From: CAZRDB01 sp964598695
Lineage (GTDB): Bacteria; Armatimonadota; Zipacnadia; UBA1398
NCBI GenBank assembly: GCA_964598695.1
Contig: CAZRDB010000064.1
Coordinates: forward strand, 1 to 22,689
DNA: 22,689 bases
Reading direction: 5' to 3'
In this document: one piece after another, positions 7,475-14,810 of the stretch
Numbering within the stretch: position 1 is the first letter of the stretch
Layout: the number at the start of each line of letters is the position of its first letter
The notes under the pieces: model-generated
The model's database searches: none
What the model was told of the DNA's origin: nothing
Seen by the model: only the letters and a program-made list of their open reading frames with translations
Translations under genes and position numbers: made by a program

Positions 7475-7921
7475 GTGCCGATGTCGATCCATTCATCGCC
7501 TTCCATCGCGAGCGGCGAGACGCTCCGCTCCCCCCTCGCAACCGAGACGGCGCGCGGCGCCGCGCTCACCGACATGCAAGCCGGCCTCGCGGGCCTCAAG
7601 AACGACCGCGCCGGCCTCAAGCGGGCCTGCCAGGAGTTCGAGAGCTTTCTCGTCTACCAGCTCATTCAGGAGATGCGAAAGACCGTCGAGAAGAACCCGC
7701 TCTTCCACGGGGGCGAGGCCGAGGACATGTTCCAGGGCTTCGTCGACATGGAGACGGCCCGCTCGATCTCCGACAGCGGGGGCTTCGGCCTCTGGCAGCT
7801 CCTGTACAAGCAGCTCGAGGCGCAAGTTCCCGGGGAATCGGGGGCCGGCGCCGCGAAGAGCTATGGTAAGCAGTCCGAGACCCCGGCGAGCGCGGGCGCG
7901 CGGCTCGACGCGGTCCAGTAG
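7475..7921 (+). CDS. flgJ: Rod-binding protein, FlgJ N-terminal type
   Basis: A 148-residue protein carrying only the rod-capping half of FlgJ. The domain spans about residues 48-115: LKRACQEFESFLVYQLIQEM, then ETARSISDSGGFGLWQLLYKQL. The C-terminal muramidase domain present in enteric FlgJ is missing, which is normal outside some proteobacteria; a separate lytic enzyme must open the peptidoglycan. The ends are low-complexity. The start is GTG with GGGGGAG upstream; an ATG two codons further in is the alternative. It follows flgI by 15 bp and closes the rod-ring unit before the flgM promoter region. Confidence 0.85.
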   Translation: MPMSIHSSPSIASGETLRSPLATETARGAALTDMQAGLAGLKNDRAGLKRACQEFESFLVYQLIQEMRKTVEKNPLFHGGEAEDMFQGFVDMETARSISDSGGFGLWQLLYKQLEAQVPGESGAGAAKSYGKQSETPASAGARLDAVQ

Positions 7922-7959
7922 GAGACTGGCGTGACGACTCTGTGGCCGTCGAATCAGAC

Positions 7960-7987
7960 TAAGGGAAACCCCGGCGGACGCCGATAC
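7960..7987 (+). promoter_or_regulatory. Sigma-28-like promoter for flgM
   Basis: TAAG at 7960-7963 and GCCGATAC at 7980-7987 resemble the flagellar sigma-28 consensus (TAAA, about 15 nt, GCCGATAA). The spacing here is 16 nt, with one mismatch in each box. It lies between flgJ and flgM, where a sigma-28 promoter for the anti-sigma factor gene is expected, and predicts a leader of roughly 110 nt. I saw no second match elsewhere outside genes. Confidence 0.6.
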
Positions 7988-8080
7988 TCCAGTCGGAGGC
8001 AGTGTCCGCACGGAGTGCAGTGCGCTATACTCCAGGAGACCGCCGCCGCGGACGACGCAACGCCGCGGGCGGGACTCTTT

Positions 8081-8094
8081 CCCCCCGAGGGGGG
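8081..8094 (+). promoter_or_regulatory. Hairpin covering the flgM ribosome binding site
   Basis: CCCCCC (8081-8086) is followed after two bases by GGGGGG (8089-8094), giving a five- to six-pair all-GC stem with a tight loop. The G-run, GAGGGGGG at 8087-8094, is also the only Shine-Dalgarno candidate for the flgM ATG, eight bases downstream. The structure would block translation initiation unless it is opened. Confidence 0.5.
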
Positions 8095-8102
8095 CTCTGT
8101 AG

Positions 8103-8405
8103 ATGCTCGTGACAAACAAGAACTTGCAGGACGTGCTGCAGTCATACGCGCAGCAGCGGGTCGCCCGCGCCGCCAACACGGAGAGCGGCGGACGCGGCCA
8201 GACGGCGCAGCAGGCGCCGACGACGCGCCGCGACGCGGTGCAGCTCTCGTCGACGGCGATGGACGTGCGCCGGGCGCTCACCGTGCTTCAGGCGAGCCCC
8301 GAGATCCGGCAGGATCTCGTCACCGCGCTGCGCAACGACATTCACAACGGCGAGTTTCACGTGGATCTCGAGGAGATCGCGAGTCAGCTCTCGATGGTGT
8401 TGTAG
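8103..8405 (+). CDS. flgM: Anti-sigma-28 factor FlgM
   Basis: A 100-residue protein that binds sigma-28 (FliA) and blocks late flagellar gene expression until it is secreted through the finished hook. The N-terminal half is polar and probably disordered, as usual. The C-terminal half shows the family pattern: RRDAVQLSSTAMDVRRALTV, then ASPEIRQDLVTALRNDIHNG and EFHVDLEEIASQLSMVL, which wraps sigma-28. It has its own sigma-28-like promoter and a ribosome binding site inside a GC hairpin. A large hairpin follows before flgN. The flagellar sigma factor gene is not in this window. Confidence 0.9.
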   Translation: MLVTNKNLQDVLQSYAQQRVARAANTESGGRGQTAQQAPTTRRDAVQLSSTAMDVRRALTVLQASPEIRQDLVTALRNDIHNGEFHVDLEEIASQLSMVL

Positions 8406-8439
8406 CCCGCACCGTCGTCTCGCCACCGCATACCATCCG

Positions 8440-8473
8440 AGCGCCCGGGAGGGGTCTCCCCTTCCCGGGCGCT
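8440..8473 (+). terminator. Strong hairpin between flgM and flgN
   Basis: An 11-bp perfect stem (8440-8450 with 8463-8473; core GCGCCCGGGA) continues as GGGG (8451-8454) with CCCC (8458-8461) around a TCT loop, with a single bulged T. No T-run follows. Its place 35 bp after the flgM stop suggests partial termination or an mRNA 3' end that separates flgM from flgN-flgK-flgL. Confidence 0.6.
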
Positions 8474-8559
8474 TCGCGTACGCCGCGCCGGCAGCGCGCC
8501 TGGGAAGCGGTGGTGGCCCGCCGGCGCCGCGTCCCGACACCGAGAAAGGGGGCGGCCCG

Positions 8560-9057
8560 ATGATGGAAGCCTTCGAGGCCCTCACCGGCATTCTCCGCGA
8601 GCAGGCCGAACTGCTGAACGCGCTGCTCGCGCTCGCCCGGGCCGAGAACGCGGCCCTCGTCGAGGTCGACCATGAGGCGCTGCTCACGAGCCTGCGGGAG
8701 CAGGACAGCCTGGCCGGCGCTCTCGGACGGCTCGACCGCGACCGCTCGGGCGCCGCGCTCGCGCTGGCCCGCCACCTCGGCGTGCCGGGCGAAGCCGGCC
8801 TCAGCGAGCTGTGCGACGCGCTGCCGCCCCAGATGGCGGAGGAGGGGCGCGCGCTCCATGCCGAGCTGCGACGCCTGGCCGCCGAGCTGGAGAGCGTCAA
8901 CCGCGAGAACGACGTCCTGATCCGCCAGGCCCTCCACCAGACCCAGAACTCGATCGCCCTGCTCACCGGGATCGCCCGGCGCGACGAACGCAGGGAGACC
9001 TACGGCCCCATCGGCGGCCGCCGCGTGAGATCGTCCGTGATCGACCGCCGCGCGTAG
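8560..9057 (+). CDS. flgN: Flagellar export chaperone FlgN
   Basis: A 165-residue, largely helical protein with leucine- and alanine-rich coiled-coil stretches (about residues 1-50 and 95-140). Recognisable features are the N-terminal EQAELLNALLALARAENAAL and the later NRENDVLIRQALHQTQNSI segment, typical of the FlgN/YvyG family. FlgN keeps the hook-filament junction proteins FlgK and FlgL unfolded and brings them to the export gate; those two genes follow directly. AAAGGGGG lies seven bases before the first of two adjacent ATG codons (8560 and 8563). FlgN sequences diverge quickly, so gene order carries much of the call. Confidence 0.83.
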   Translation: MMEAFEALTGILREQAELLNALLALARAENAALVEVDHEALLTSLREQDSLAGALGRLDRDRSGAALALARHLGVPGEAGLSELCDALPPQMAEEGRALHAELRRLAAELESVNRENDVLIRQALHQTQNSIALLTGIARRDERRETYGPIGGRRVRSSVIDRRA

Positions 9058-9100
9058 ACGAGCGCAGCCCCGTGCTGCCCAAGACTCAAAGGGGTGCACC

Positions 9101-10537
9101 GTGAGATCGACCTTCTTCGGACTCGAGATCGGCAAGCGAAGCCTGCTGACGCAGCGCTACGGGATGGATGTCACCGGCCAGAACGTGAGCAACTCGTCGA
9201 CGACGGGCTACTCGCGCCAGACCGCGCACGTGGTGACCACCAGCCCGCTGTGGATGCCCAGCGTCGCGCCGGCCGGCATCGCGCAGCAGCTCGGCACCGG
9301 CGTGAGCGTGCAGTCGGTCACGCGGGCCGAGAACGCGCTGGTCACGAGCCAGATCCGCGTCAACCTGGCGATCCAGGGGCGGGTCGACCAGTTCCAGGCG
9401 AGCTATGAGCAGATCGAGACGGTCTTCACCCTCACGCAGGATGGCGAGACGTCGCTCGACTCGCTCCTGACGGAGTTCTTCGCCGCGTGGCAGGCCCTCT
9501 CCGGGGCCCCCGAGGAGGAGGCCAACCGGACCGCCGTGCGCGACGCCGGCGATTCGCTGTGCAACGAGTTCCACCGGATCGTCTCAACGCTCGAGGAGTA
9601 CCGCAAGGAACTCAACAACGAGATCGCGCGCACGGTCGACACGGTGAACACGAACCTCGCGCAGATCGCGAAGCTCAACAACGAGATCGCCCGGGTGCGC
9701 GGGATCAACGGAAACCCCAACGACCTCGAGGATGCCCGCGACCTTCTGATCGAGGAGATCGCGGCGGTCGTGCCGCTCCAGGTCAACGAGACCTCGAGCG
9801 GGTCGATGATCGTCGCCGTCGATGGCCGCGTCGTCGTCCAGGATGATGTCGTCATTCCGCTCGAGACCGACCTGAACTGGGAGAACCGCGGCTTCGTCGA
9901 CGTGGTCTACTCCGACCGTCCGGAGGTCACGATCCAGTCGGCGACAGGTTCGCTGGGCGCCATGATCCACGTGCGCGACCTGCTCATCCCCGCCTTCCTG
10001 CAGGAGTTCGACCAACTCGCCGAGACCCTCGTCTCGCAGGTCAACGGGCTCCACACACGCACCGTCGACGGCGTCGCGGTGGGCTACGGCCTCGACGGCC
10101 TGACGGGCCGGGACTTCTTCCAGGGCGACTCGGCCGCGACGATCGAGCTGTCCGACGCCGTCGCCAGCTCGGTCCGAGCGATCCAGGCCGCCCTCAACCC
10201 TGTCGAGGGCGACGGCGGCAACGCCCTGGCGATCGCCCAGCTCCGCTCCCGAATGGTGCTCGGGGCCGGAACCCTGACCTTCGACGGCTTCTACCAGTCG
10301 CTGATCGCCGAGCTGGGCTCGGCCTCGAACGACATGGCGACCTCGGCCAAGGTCCAGGACAAGCTGATGTACCAGCTCTCGAACATCCGCGAGCAGGAGC
10401 GGGGCGTCAACCTCGACGAGGAGTTCGTCAACCTCATCAAGTACCAGCAGGGCTACGAGGCCGCGTCGCGCCTGATCAACGCGGTCGACGAGCAGCTCGA
10501 CCGGCTGATCAACGGAACCGGGCGCGTGGGGCTCTAG
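9101..10537 (+). CDS. flgK: Hook-filament junction protein FlgK
   Basis: A 478-residue hook-associated protein 1, the first junction layer between hook and filament. It opens with STFFGLEIGKRSLLTQ, then a segment with GQNVSNSSTTGYSRQ, the standard FlgK start. It closes with NLDEEFVNLIKYQQGYEAAS followed by RLINAVDEQLDRLIN. The middle holds the long helical D1 stretch (about residues 105-205, rich in NNEIARV repeats) and GLHTRTVDG. It is somewhat shorter than the E. coli protein (about 547). The start is GTG, with AAAGGGG about six bases upstream. It lies between its chaperone gene flgN and flgL. Confidence 0.95.
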   Translation: MRSTFFGLEIGKRSLLTQRYGMDVTGQNVSNSSTTGYSRQTAHVVTTSPLWMPSVAPAGIAQQLGTGVSVQSVTRAENALVTSQIRVNLAIQGRVDQFQASYEQIETVFTLTQDGETSLDSLLTEFFAAWQALSGAPEEEANRTAVRDAGDSLCNEFHRIVSTLEEYRKELNNEIARTVDTVNTNLAQIAKLNNEIARVRGINGNPNDLEDARDLLIEEIAAVVPLQVNETSSGSMIVAVDGRVVVQDDVVIPLETDLNWENRGFVDVVYSDRPEVTIQSATGSLGAMIHVRDLLIPAFLQEFDQLAETLVSQVNGLHTRTVDGVAVGYGLDGLTGRDFFQGDSAATIELSDAVASSVRAIQAALNPVEGDGGNALAIAQLRSRMVLGAGTLTFDGFYQSLIAELGSASNDMATSAKVQDKLMYQLSNIREQERGVNLDEEFVNLIKYQQGYEAASRLINAVDEQLDRLINGTGRVGL

Positions 10538-10593
10538 GCGGAGCCGGCGCCGAGCGCGGCGGGTGAGGCCCGCGGTTCGCGCTCCGTCCGATC

Positions 10594-10601
10594 CACGGAG
10601 G
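10594..10601 (+). promoter_or_regulatory. Possible CsrA site at the flgL ribosome binding site
   Basis: CACGGAGG fits the CsrA-binding pattern CANGGANG and is also the Shine-Dalgarno of flgL, seven bases before its ATG. The same octamer occurs at the csrA ribosome binding site in this window. GGAGG alone is common in ribosome binding sites, so this is suggestive only. Confidence 0.35.
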
Positions 10602-10608
10602 TACGGCC

Positions 10609-13431
10609 ATGAACTTGCGCACCACCCAGGGCATGATCGCGAGCCAGCTCTCCCGCAACCTGGCGAACGGGATCTCCGAGCTGTTCCGCATGCAGGACCA
10701 GATCGCGACCAAGCGGCGGATCAACCTGCCGTCCGACAACCCGGTCGACTTCGCCCAGGCGCTCAACCTGCGCGACGCCGTGGGCGTGGTGCAGCGGTTC
10801 CAGGAGAACACCGACGAGGCCGTCGACTGGCTGACGGCCACCGAGAACGCCCTGACGTCGGCCTCCGAGATGACCGATGACCTGCGCACCCGAATCGTCC
10901 AGGCCGCCAACGACACCCTCACCGCCTCCGAGCGCGCCGACCTCGCCCAGGAGGTCAACGAGATGCTGGAGACCATGCTCGCGACGGCCAACTCGCAGGA
11001 TGCCGGCCGATACCTCTTCGCCGGGCACGAGACGCTGCAGGCGCCCTTCGTGGCCGAGCGGGGCAGCGATGGGCAGATCGTCCGGGTCACCTACCGCGGC
11101 GACGACGGCCTGATGCGCCGCGAGATCTCCACCGACGACGTGATCGACGCCAACGTCACCGGCCGCGAGCTGTTCGTGGGCAGCGCCTACTCGGCCCGCG
11201 CGCGCGACGGTTCGGCCGTCTTCGCCGATCCCACCCTGCCACTGAACGATCCGGCCCAAGGCTTCGTGCCCCCCTTCTCCGACACGGTGGTCTCGATCAA
11301 CGGCAAGGCGCTTCGCCTGTCGAGCGCCATGTCGCTGAACGAGATCGCCCGCACGATCTCCCGCGACGCCACGGCCGGCGTCACCGTGACCGTCGAGCAG
11401 ACGCCGAGCGGCGTCGTGCCGGCCGGCCACCGTCTTGTCTTCACGAGCGATGACGCCAACTCGGTGCTCACCTTCGACTACGTGAGCGGTGGCGACACCG
11501 GGCCGTACGCCGCCGTGGGTGGCACGATCTACGTCGCCGGCGTCGAGGTGACCGTCGCCGCGGGCGACACCCTGGCGACGATCGCCGCGACGATCAACGC
11601 GACGCTGACGGCGGCCGGCGTGACCGACGTCACGGCCGACATCGTGACCACCTCGGCCACGGACTTCCTCCGGATCGTCGGTCCCGCCGGAAGCCAGGTC
11701 GCGGTGGCCGACGGCACCGAGGCGCTGTTCGCGACGATCAGCCCCGAGTCGTTCCTCATGAAGCAGTCGATCGTCGACGGCAGCAACCAGGTCGTGGCCG
11801 ATCAGACCGAGATGGACAACATCTTCGAGTCGCTGGTCCGGCTGCGCGACGACCTGCTCGCGGGCGATGGAACGAGCTTCCTGCCCACGGTCTCGGTGAC
11901 CGGCGCCGGCATGGTGACCCGCGTGGTCAACTCGAGCGGCTACCTCTCGGGCGAGATCACCCTGACCACCGACGCGGCCGGCAACGTCGCCGTCGACTAC
12001 ACCCACGCACCGCCGATCCAGGGCGCGAGCTACGAGCGGACCTACCTCAGCCTGCCGGCCAACGACGAGCAGACGCGGCAACTCCGCGTGCTCAACCGGG
12101 CGATCGTCACCGGCGCGACGGTGATCACCGACCCGGACCTCCGGCTCGACAGCACGACCTTCGTCAACGCCTCGCCCCCGCCCGGCTGGACCGCCTCGCC
12201 GACCCCCAAGACCTTCACGATCAACGGCGAGGCCTTCACCTACACTGGCGCCGAGACGCTCCGGGACATCGCGACGCTGATCTCCTCCTACGACTTCGTG
12301 GGCGCCGGCAAGGTCGACGTCACCGCGACGGTCAACAGCGACGGGACGCTCACGGTCTCCTCGGCCGACGGCTCCTCCCTCGATATCCAGGACGCTGCCG
12401 CCCCCGCGGGCATCGGCCTGATGGAGGCGCTGGGTCTCTCCGAGGCCGGCGGGCTGGAGACCAAGGCCGTTCGGCTCGACCGGGATTCGCTCTCGTCCTT
12501 CGGCGTCACGCTCACCCTGGGCGCGGCCGCGGCCGGGACCCAGGTCGTCTCGTTCGGCCCCGTCTCGGCCAACGAGCGCGCGAAGAACCTCACCGAGATC
12601 GGCCTGACCATGCGGGTCCAGGGCGGAGGCATCACCGCCGCCTACGGCTCCCCCACGAACAACCAGTCGGGCACCTATCGGATGACCGTCGTCGGCCCGC
12701 TCACATATGGCGCCCTGACCACCCAGACCACGGGCGCGGTGACCGCCACGGTGGCCGCGGCGCACACCATGCAGGGCGGCGCAACGTTCACGATGGAACT
12801 GGACGCGGCCGGCAACACCGTGGCCGGAACGGTGCGCTACATCCCCGCGAGCAACGGCGGGGCCCCGGCGAGCGCGCAGCAGCTCGCGCAGCTCACCGCA
12901 CTCAACGCCGGCGGCGTTGCGCCCGACCTCTCGACCTTCGGCCTGACGGTCACGCCCGGCGCCGGGGCCGGCACCCTGAGTGTCACGGTGCAGGCCGCGA
13001 CCGCCCAGGTCCAGAGCGAGTTCTTCCCGATCGACGGCACGCAGACCATCGTCACCATGGACACGATCACGGCCTACTCCGTCAACGAGCTCTCGACGGC
13101 CCTGCCGGGCGGCAAGCTGATCACCGGCGCGCTGCACGTCGGCGGCCAGTCGGTCTTCACCTCGACCTCGCGGGTGCGCGAGATGCAGCGCGACCTCGAG
13201 CTGGAGCTGAGCAAGGAGAACTCGGTCGGGGCGCGCCAGACCCGCGCCAAGGCTACGGCGACCAAGCTCTCGGCCGACCTCGTGAGCTACTCCGACCTTC
13301 TGAGCAAGACCGAGGACCTCGATGTGCCGACCGCCCTCGTCGCGCTCGAGGAGCTGACCAACGTCTACCAGTCGGCCCTCTCGGTAGGATCGAGGGTCAT
13401 CCTGCCGACGCTGATGGACTTCCTCAGCTAG
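10609..13431 (+). CDS. flgL: Giant FlgL-type junction protein, 940 residues
   Basis: Hook-associated protein 3 forms the layer between FlgK and the flagellin filament. The ends are typical. Residues 1-140 contain MNLRTTQGMIASQLSRNL, then KRRINLPSDNPVDFAQAL and DAGRYLFAGHETLQAPF. Residues 850-940 contain TSTSRVREMQRDLELELSKE, and the protein ends ILPTLMDFLS. A further FlgL core piece, DNIFESLVRLRDDLLAGD, is at 403-420. Around it are two insertions, about residues 220-382 and 424-845, so the protein is about three times the usual length of about 300. The insertions hold three hook-IN-like repeats (starting near 226, 304 and 535: short strand, ING- or VAG-type turn, then TLxxIAxxI helix) and Ala/Thr/Gly-rich beta segments (660-805). 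They would project from the filament surface. The frame is intact and codon use matches neighbours. Confidence 0.9.
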   Translation: MNLRTTQGMIASQLSRNLANGISELFRMQDQIATKRRINLPSDNPVDFAQALNLRDAVGVVQRFQENTDEAVDWLTATENALTSASEMTDDLRTRIVQAANDTLTASERADLAQEVNEMLETMLATANSQDAGRYLFAGHETLQAPFVAERGSDGQIVRVTYRGDDGLMRREISTDDVIDANVTGRELFVGSAYSARARDGSAVFADPTLPLNDPAQGFVPPFSDTVVSINGKALRLSSAMSLNEIARTISRDATAGVTVTVEQTPSGVVPAGHRLVFTSDDANSVLTFDYVSGGDTGPYAAVGGTIYVAGVEVTVAAGDTLATIAATINATLTAAGVTDVTADIVTTSATDFLRIVGPAGSQVAVADGTEALFATISPESFLMKQSIVDGSNQVVADQTEMDNIFESLVRLRDDLLAGDGTSFLPTVSVTGAGMVTRVVNSSGYLSGEITLTTDAAGNVAVDYTHAPPIQGASYERTYLSLPANDEQTRQLRVLNRAIVTGATVITDPDLRLDSTTFVNASPPPGWTASPTPKTFTINGEAFTYTGAETLRDIATLISSYDFVGAGKVDVTATVNSDGTLTVSSADGSSLDIQDAAAPAGIGLMEALGLSEAGGLETKAVRLDRDSLSSFGVTLTLGAAAAGTQVVSFGPVSANERAKNLTEIGLTMRVQGGGITAAYGSPTNNQSGTYRMTVVGPLTYGALTTQTTGAVTATVAAAHTMQGGATFTMELDAAGNTVAGTVRYIPASNGGAPASAQQLAQLTALNAGGVAPDLSTFGLTVTPGAGAGTLSVTVQAATAQVQSEFFPIDGTQTIVTMDTITAYSVNELSTALPGGKLITGALHVGGQSVFTSTSRVREMQRDLELELSKENSVGARQTRAKATATKLSADLVSYSDLLSKTEDLDVPTALVALEELTNVYQSALSVGSRVILPTLMDFLS

Positions 13432-13477
13432 GCGGCCGACCGCCGGCATCGGCCGGTGCGTGGAAGGAACTGAGACC

Positions 13478-13882
13478 GTGAGCGCGCATCCGATCACCGG
13501 AGGCCAGATCACGCCGCCCCCACAGGAGTTCCGGGTGCGGCGCCAACAGACGACCGTCGAGGTCGAGACGACCCCGCTCGAGGTGGAGATCGACAACCAG
13601 CCGACGCGCGACGCCGTGAACCTGCGCACGCCGACGGGGCTCTCGGCCCAGGCGCTGATCGAGTGGCGCGAGGCGGGCCAGGAGGCGATCGACCAGATGG
13701 TCGCCGAGGGCCACCGGCTCCAGAACCTCGCGGGCGGCGAGCGCGACGTCGTGGCGCACATCGCGGAGGAGAACGGCCGCGCGGCGGGGATCCCCCACTT
13801 GGCGCTGGCGTCGCTGCCGGCTCCGAGGGTATCGTTCACCCCCAAGACGGTGCGTCTGCTCTGGAAGACGACCGAGGGATAG
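13478..13882 (+). CDS. DUF6470 (YviE-like) flagellar protein
   Basis: A 134-residue protein starting at GTG, nine bases after GGAAGGA. It shows the YviE/DUF6470 pattern: a short beta-rich N-terminal part with alternating residues (FRVRRQQTTVEVETTPLEVE), then IDNQPTRDAVNLRTPTGLSA, then a helix rich in EAGQEAIDQMVAEGHRL and a GGERDVVAHIAEE segment. In Bacillus subtilis yviE lies exactly here, between flgL and fliW; its role is poorly defined. Position and pattern agree, so I trust the family assignment moderately. An upstream in-frame GTG at 13460 is less likely because the ribosome binding site would lie inside the gene. Confidence 0.72.
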   Translation: MSAHPITGGQITPPPQEFRVRRQQTTVEVETTPLEVEIDNQPTRDAVNLRTPTGLSAQALIEWREAGQEAIDQMVAEGHRLQNLAGGERDVVAHIAEENGRAAGIPHLALASLPAPRVSFTPKTVRLLWKTTEG

Positions 13883-13947
13883 AGTACCGGTAGACCGGCG
13901 ACGGCCGCGGGGCAAGCCCGCCCGGGCCGAACGGACGGGAGTCGTGC

Positions 13948-14478
13948 ATGGCGAGTGGAGCGGACGACCCGCGGCTCGAGGTGATCGAGGGGGCCCCCGA
14001 AGCGGGGGACGACGCGGTGGTCGAGGTCGCGACCGAGCGCTTTGGGGCGATGCGGGTGCCGGCATCGGCGGTGCTGCGGATGGTCTCTCCCGTCTTCGGC
14101 TTCCCGCGCTCCCGGCGCTACTGCGTCTTGCCCGTGCCCGAGGACGAGGAGCCATCGCCCTTCCGTTGGCTGCAGTCGCTCGACCAGCCCGAGCTGGCCT
14201 TCGTGGTCATCAATCCGTTCGAGTTCTTCCCCGAGTACGACATCGAGCTGCCGACGCCCGACCAGCGTGAGCTGGAGATCGAGACCGCCGAGGAGTGCGC
14301 GATCCTCGCCATCGTCACGATCCCGCAGGACAACCCGCAGGGGCTCACCGCCAATCTCGTCGCTCCGCTCGTGGTCAACTCCCGCACCGGGGCCGCGCGG
14401 CAGATCGTGCTGTACGAGTCCGGCTACCTCACCCGACACCCACTTCTCGGCGCGTCCGACGCTGCCTCGAGCGAGTAG
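13948..14478 (+). CDS. fliW: Flagellar assembly factor FliW
   Basis: A 176-residue FliW. This protein binds flagellin and also CsrA; when flagellin is secreted, freed FliW sequesters CsrA and relieves translational repression of flagellin. Family features are GFPRSRRYCVLP (51-62), WLQSLDQPELAFVVINPF (74-91) with FFPEYDIELP after it, and LTANLVAPLVVNSRTGAARQ (133-152). The first 25 or so residues, acidic and low-complexity, are an extra N-terminal tail. GGGAG lies six bases before the ATG. It is followed 32 bp later by csrA, the usual partner. The flagellin gene is not in the window. Confidence 0.93.
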   Translation: MASGADDPRLEVIEGAPEAGDDAVVEVATERFGAMRVPASAVLRMVSPVFGFPRSRRYCVLPVPEDEEPSPFRWLQSLDQPELAFVVINPFEFFPEYDIELPTPDQRELEIETAEECAILAIVTIPQDNPQGLTANLVAPLVVNSRTGAARQIVLYESGYLTRHPLLGASDAASSE

Positions 14479-14490
14479 GCCACGACCATG

Positions 14491-14504
14491 ACGGATCACG
14501 GAGG
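14491..14504 (+). promoter_or_regulatory. Paired GGA motifs at the csrA ribosome binding site
   Basis: ACGGA occurs twice (14491-14495 and 14498-14502), two bases apart; the second, in CACGGAGG, is the Shine-Dalgarno of csrA. Closely spaced A(C)GGA elements over a ribosome binding site are what a CsrA dimer target looks like, so self-repression of csrA is possible. This is inferred from the motif alone. Confidence 0.4.
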
Positions 14505-14510
14505 ACCCAG

Positions 14511-14810
14511 TTGCTCGTACTGACCAGGAGGGTCGACGAGAGCATCATGATCGGCGATGAGATCCGGGTCACGGTCGTAGCCGTCAAGGGCGACCACGTC
14601 CGGGTCGGGATCGACGCCCCCAAGAGCGTCTCGATCCATCGCCTCGAGGTCTACGAAGAGATCTGCAAGACCAACCAGGAGGCCTCGGCGGCCGCCGCGG
14701 TTCCCCTCGACCTGAGCCGGCTTGCGGGCCTACGGCCGGCCGTCGCCCCCGCCGGGCGCGTCACCCTGGGAGGCGCCCGCGGCGGCGAGGGGAAGCCGGT
14801 CCGTCCGTGA
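14511..14810 (+). CDS. csrA: Carbon storage regulator CsrA, extended C-terminus
   Basis: A 99-residue RNA-binding translational regulator starting at TTG, with GGAGG six bases upstream. The first 55 residues are canonical: LVLTRRVDESIMIGDEIRVT, AVKGDHVRVGIDAPKSVSIH, then RLEVYEEI. The RNA-binding Arg44 is present. Ile14 and Asn55, positions I recall as important for FliW control in Bacillus, are also conserved. After the usual end comes an Ala/Gly/Pro-rich tail of about 40 residues not seen in most CsrA (61-75 residues). C-terminal extension is a trait of FliW-controlled CsrA. It overlaps the following membrane protein gene by 4 bp (GTGA). The next upstream ATG (14488) is in another frame, so TTG is the credible start. 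Confidence 0.93.
   Translation: MLVLTRRVDESIMIGDEIRVTVVAVKGDHVRVGIDAPKSVSIHRLEVYEEICKTNQEASAAAAVPLDLSRLAGLRPAVAPAGRVTLGGARGGEGKPVRP

Noticed and set aside
10534..14499. 1321-codon open frame on the minus strand
   Set aside because: It lies opposite flgL, the DUF6470 gene and fliW. Its composition is Arg/Gly/Asp/Val-rich with no family features; long antisense frames are usual in GC-rich coding DNA.
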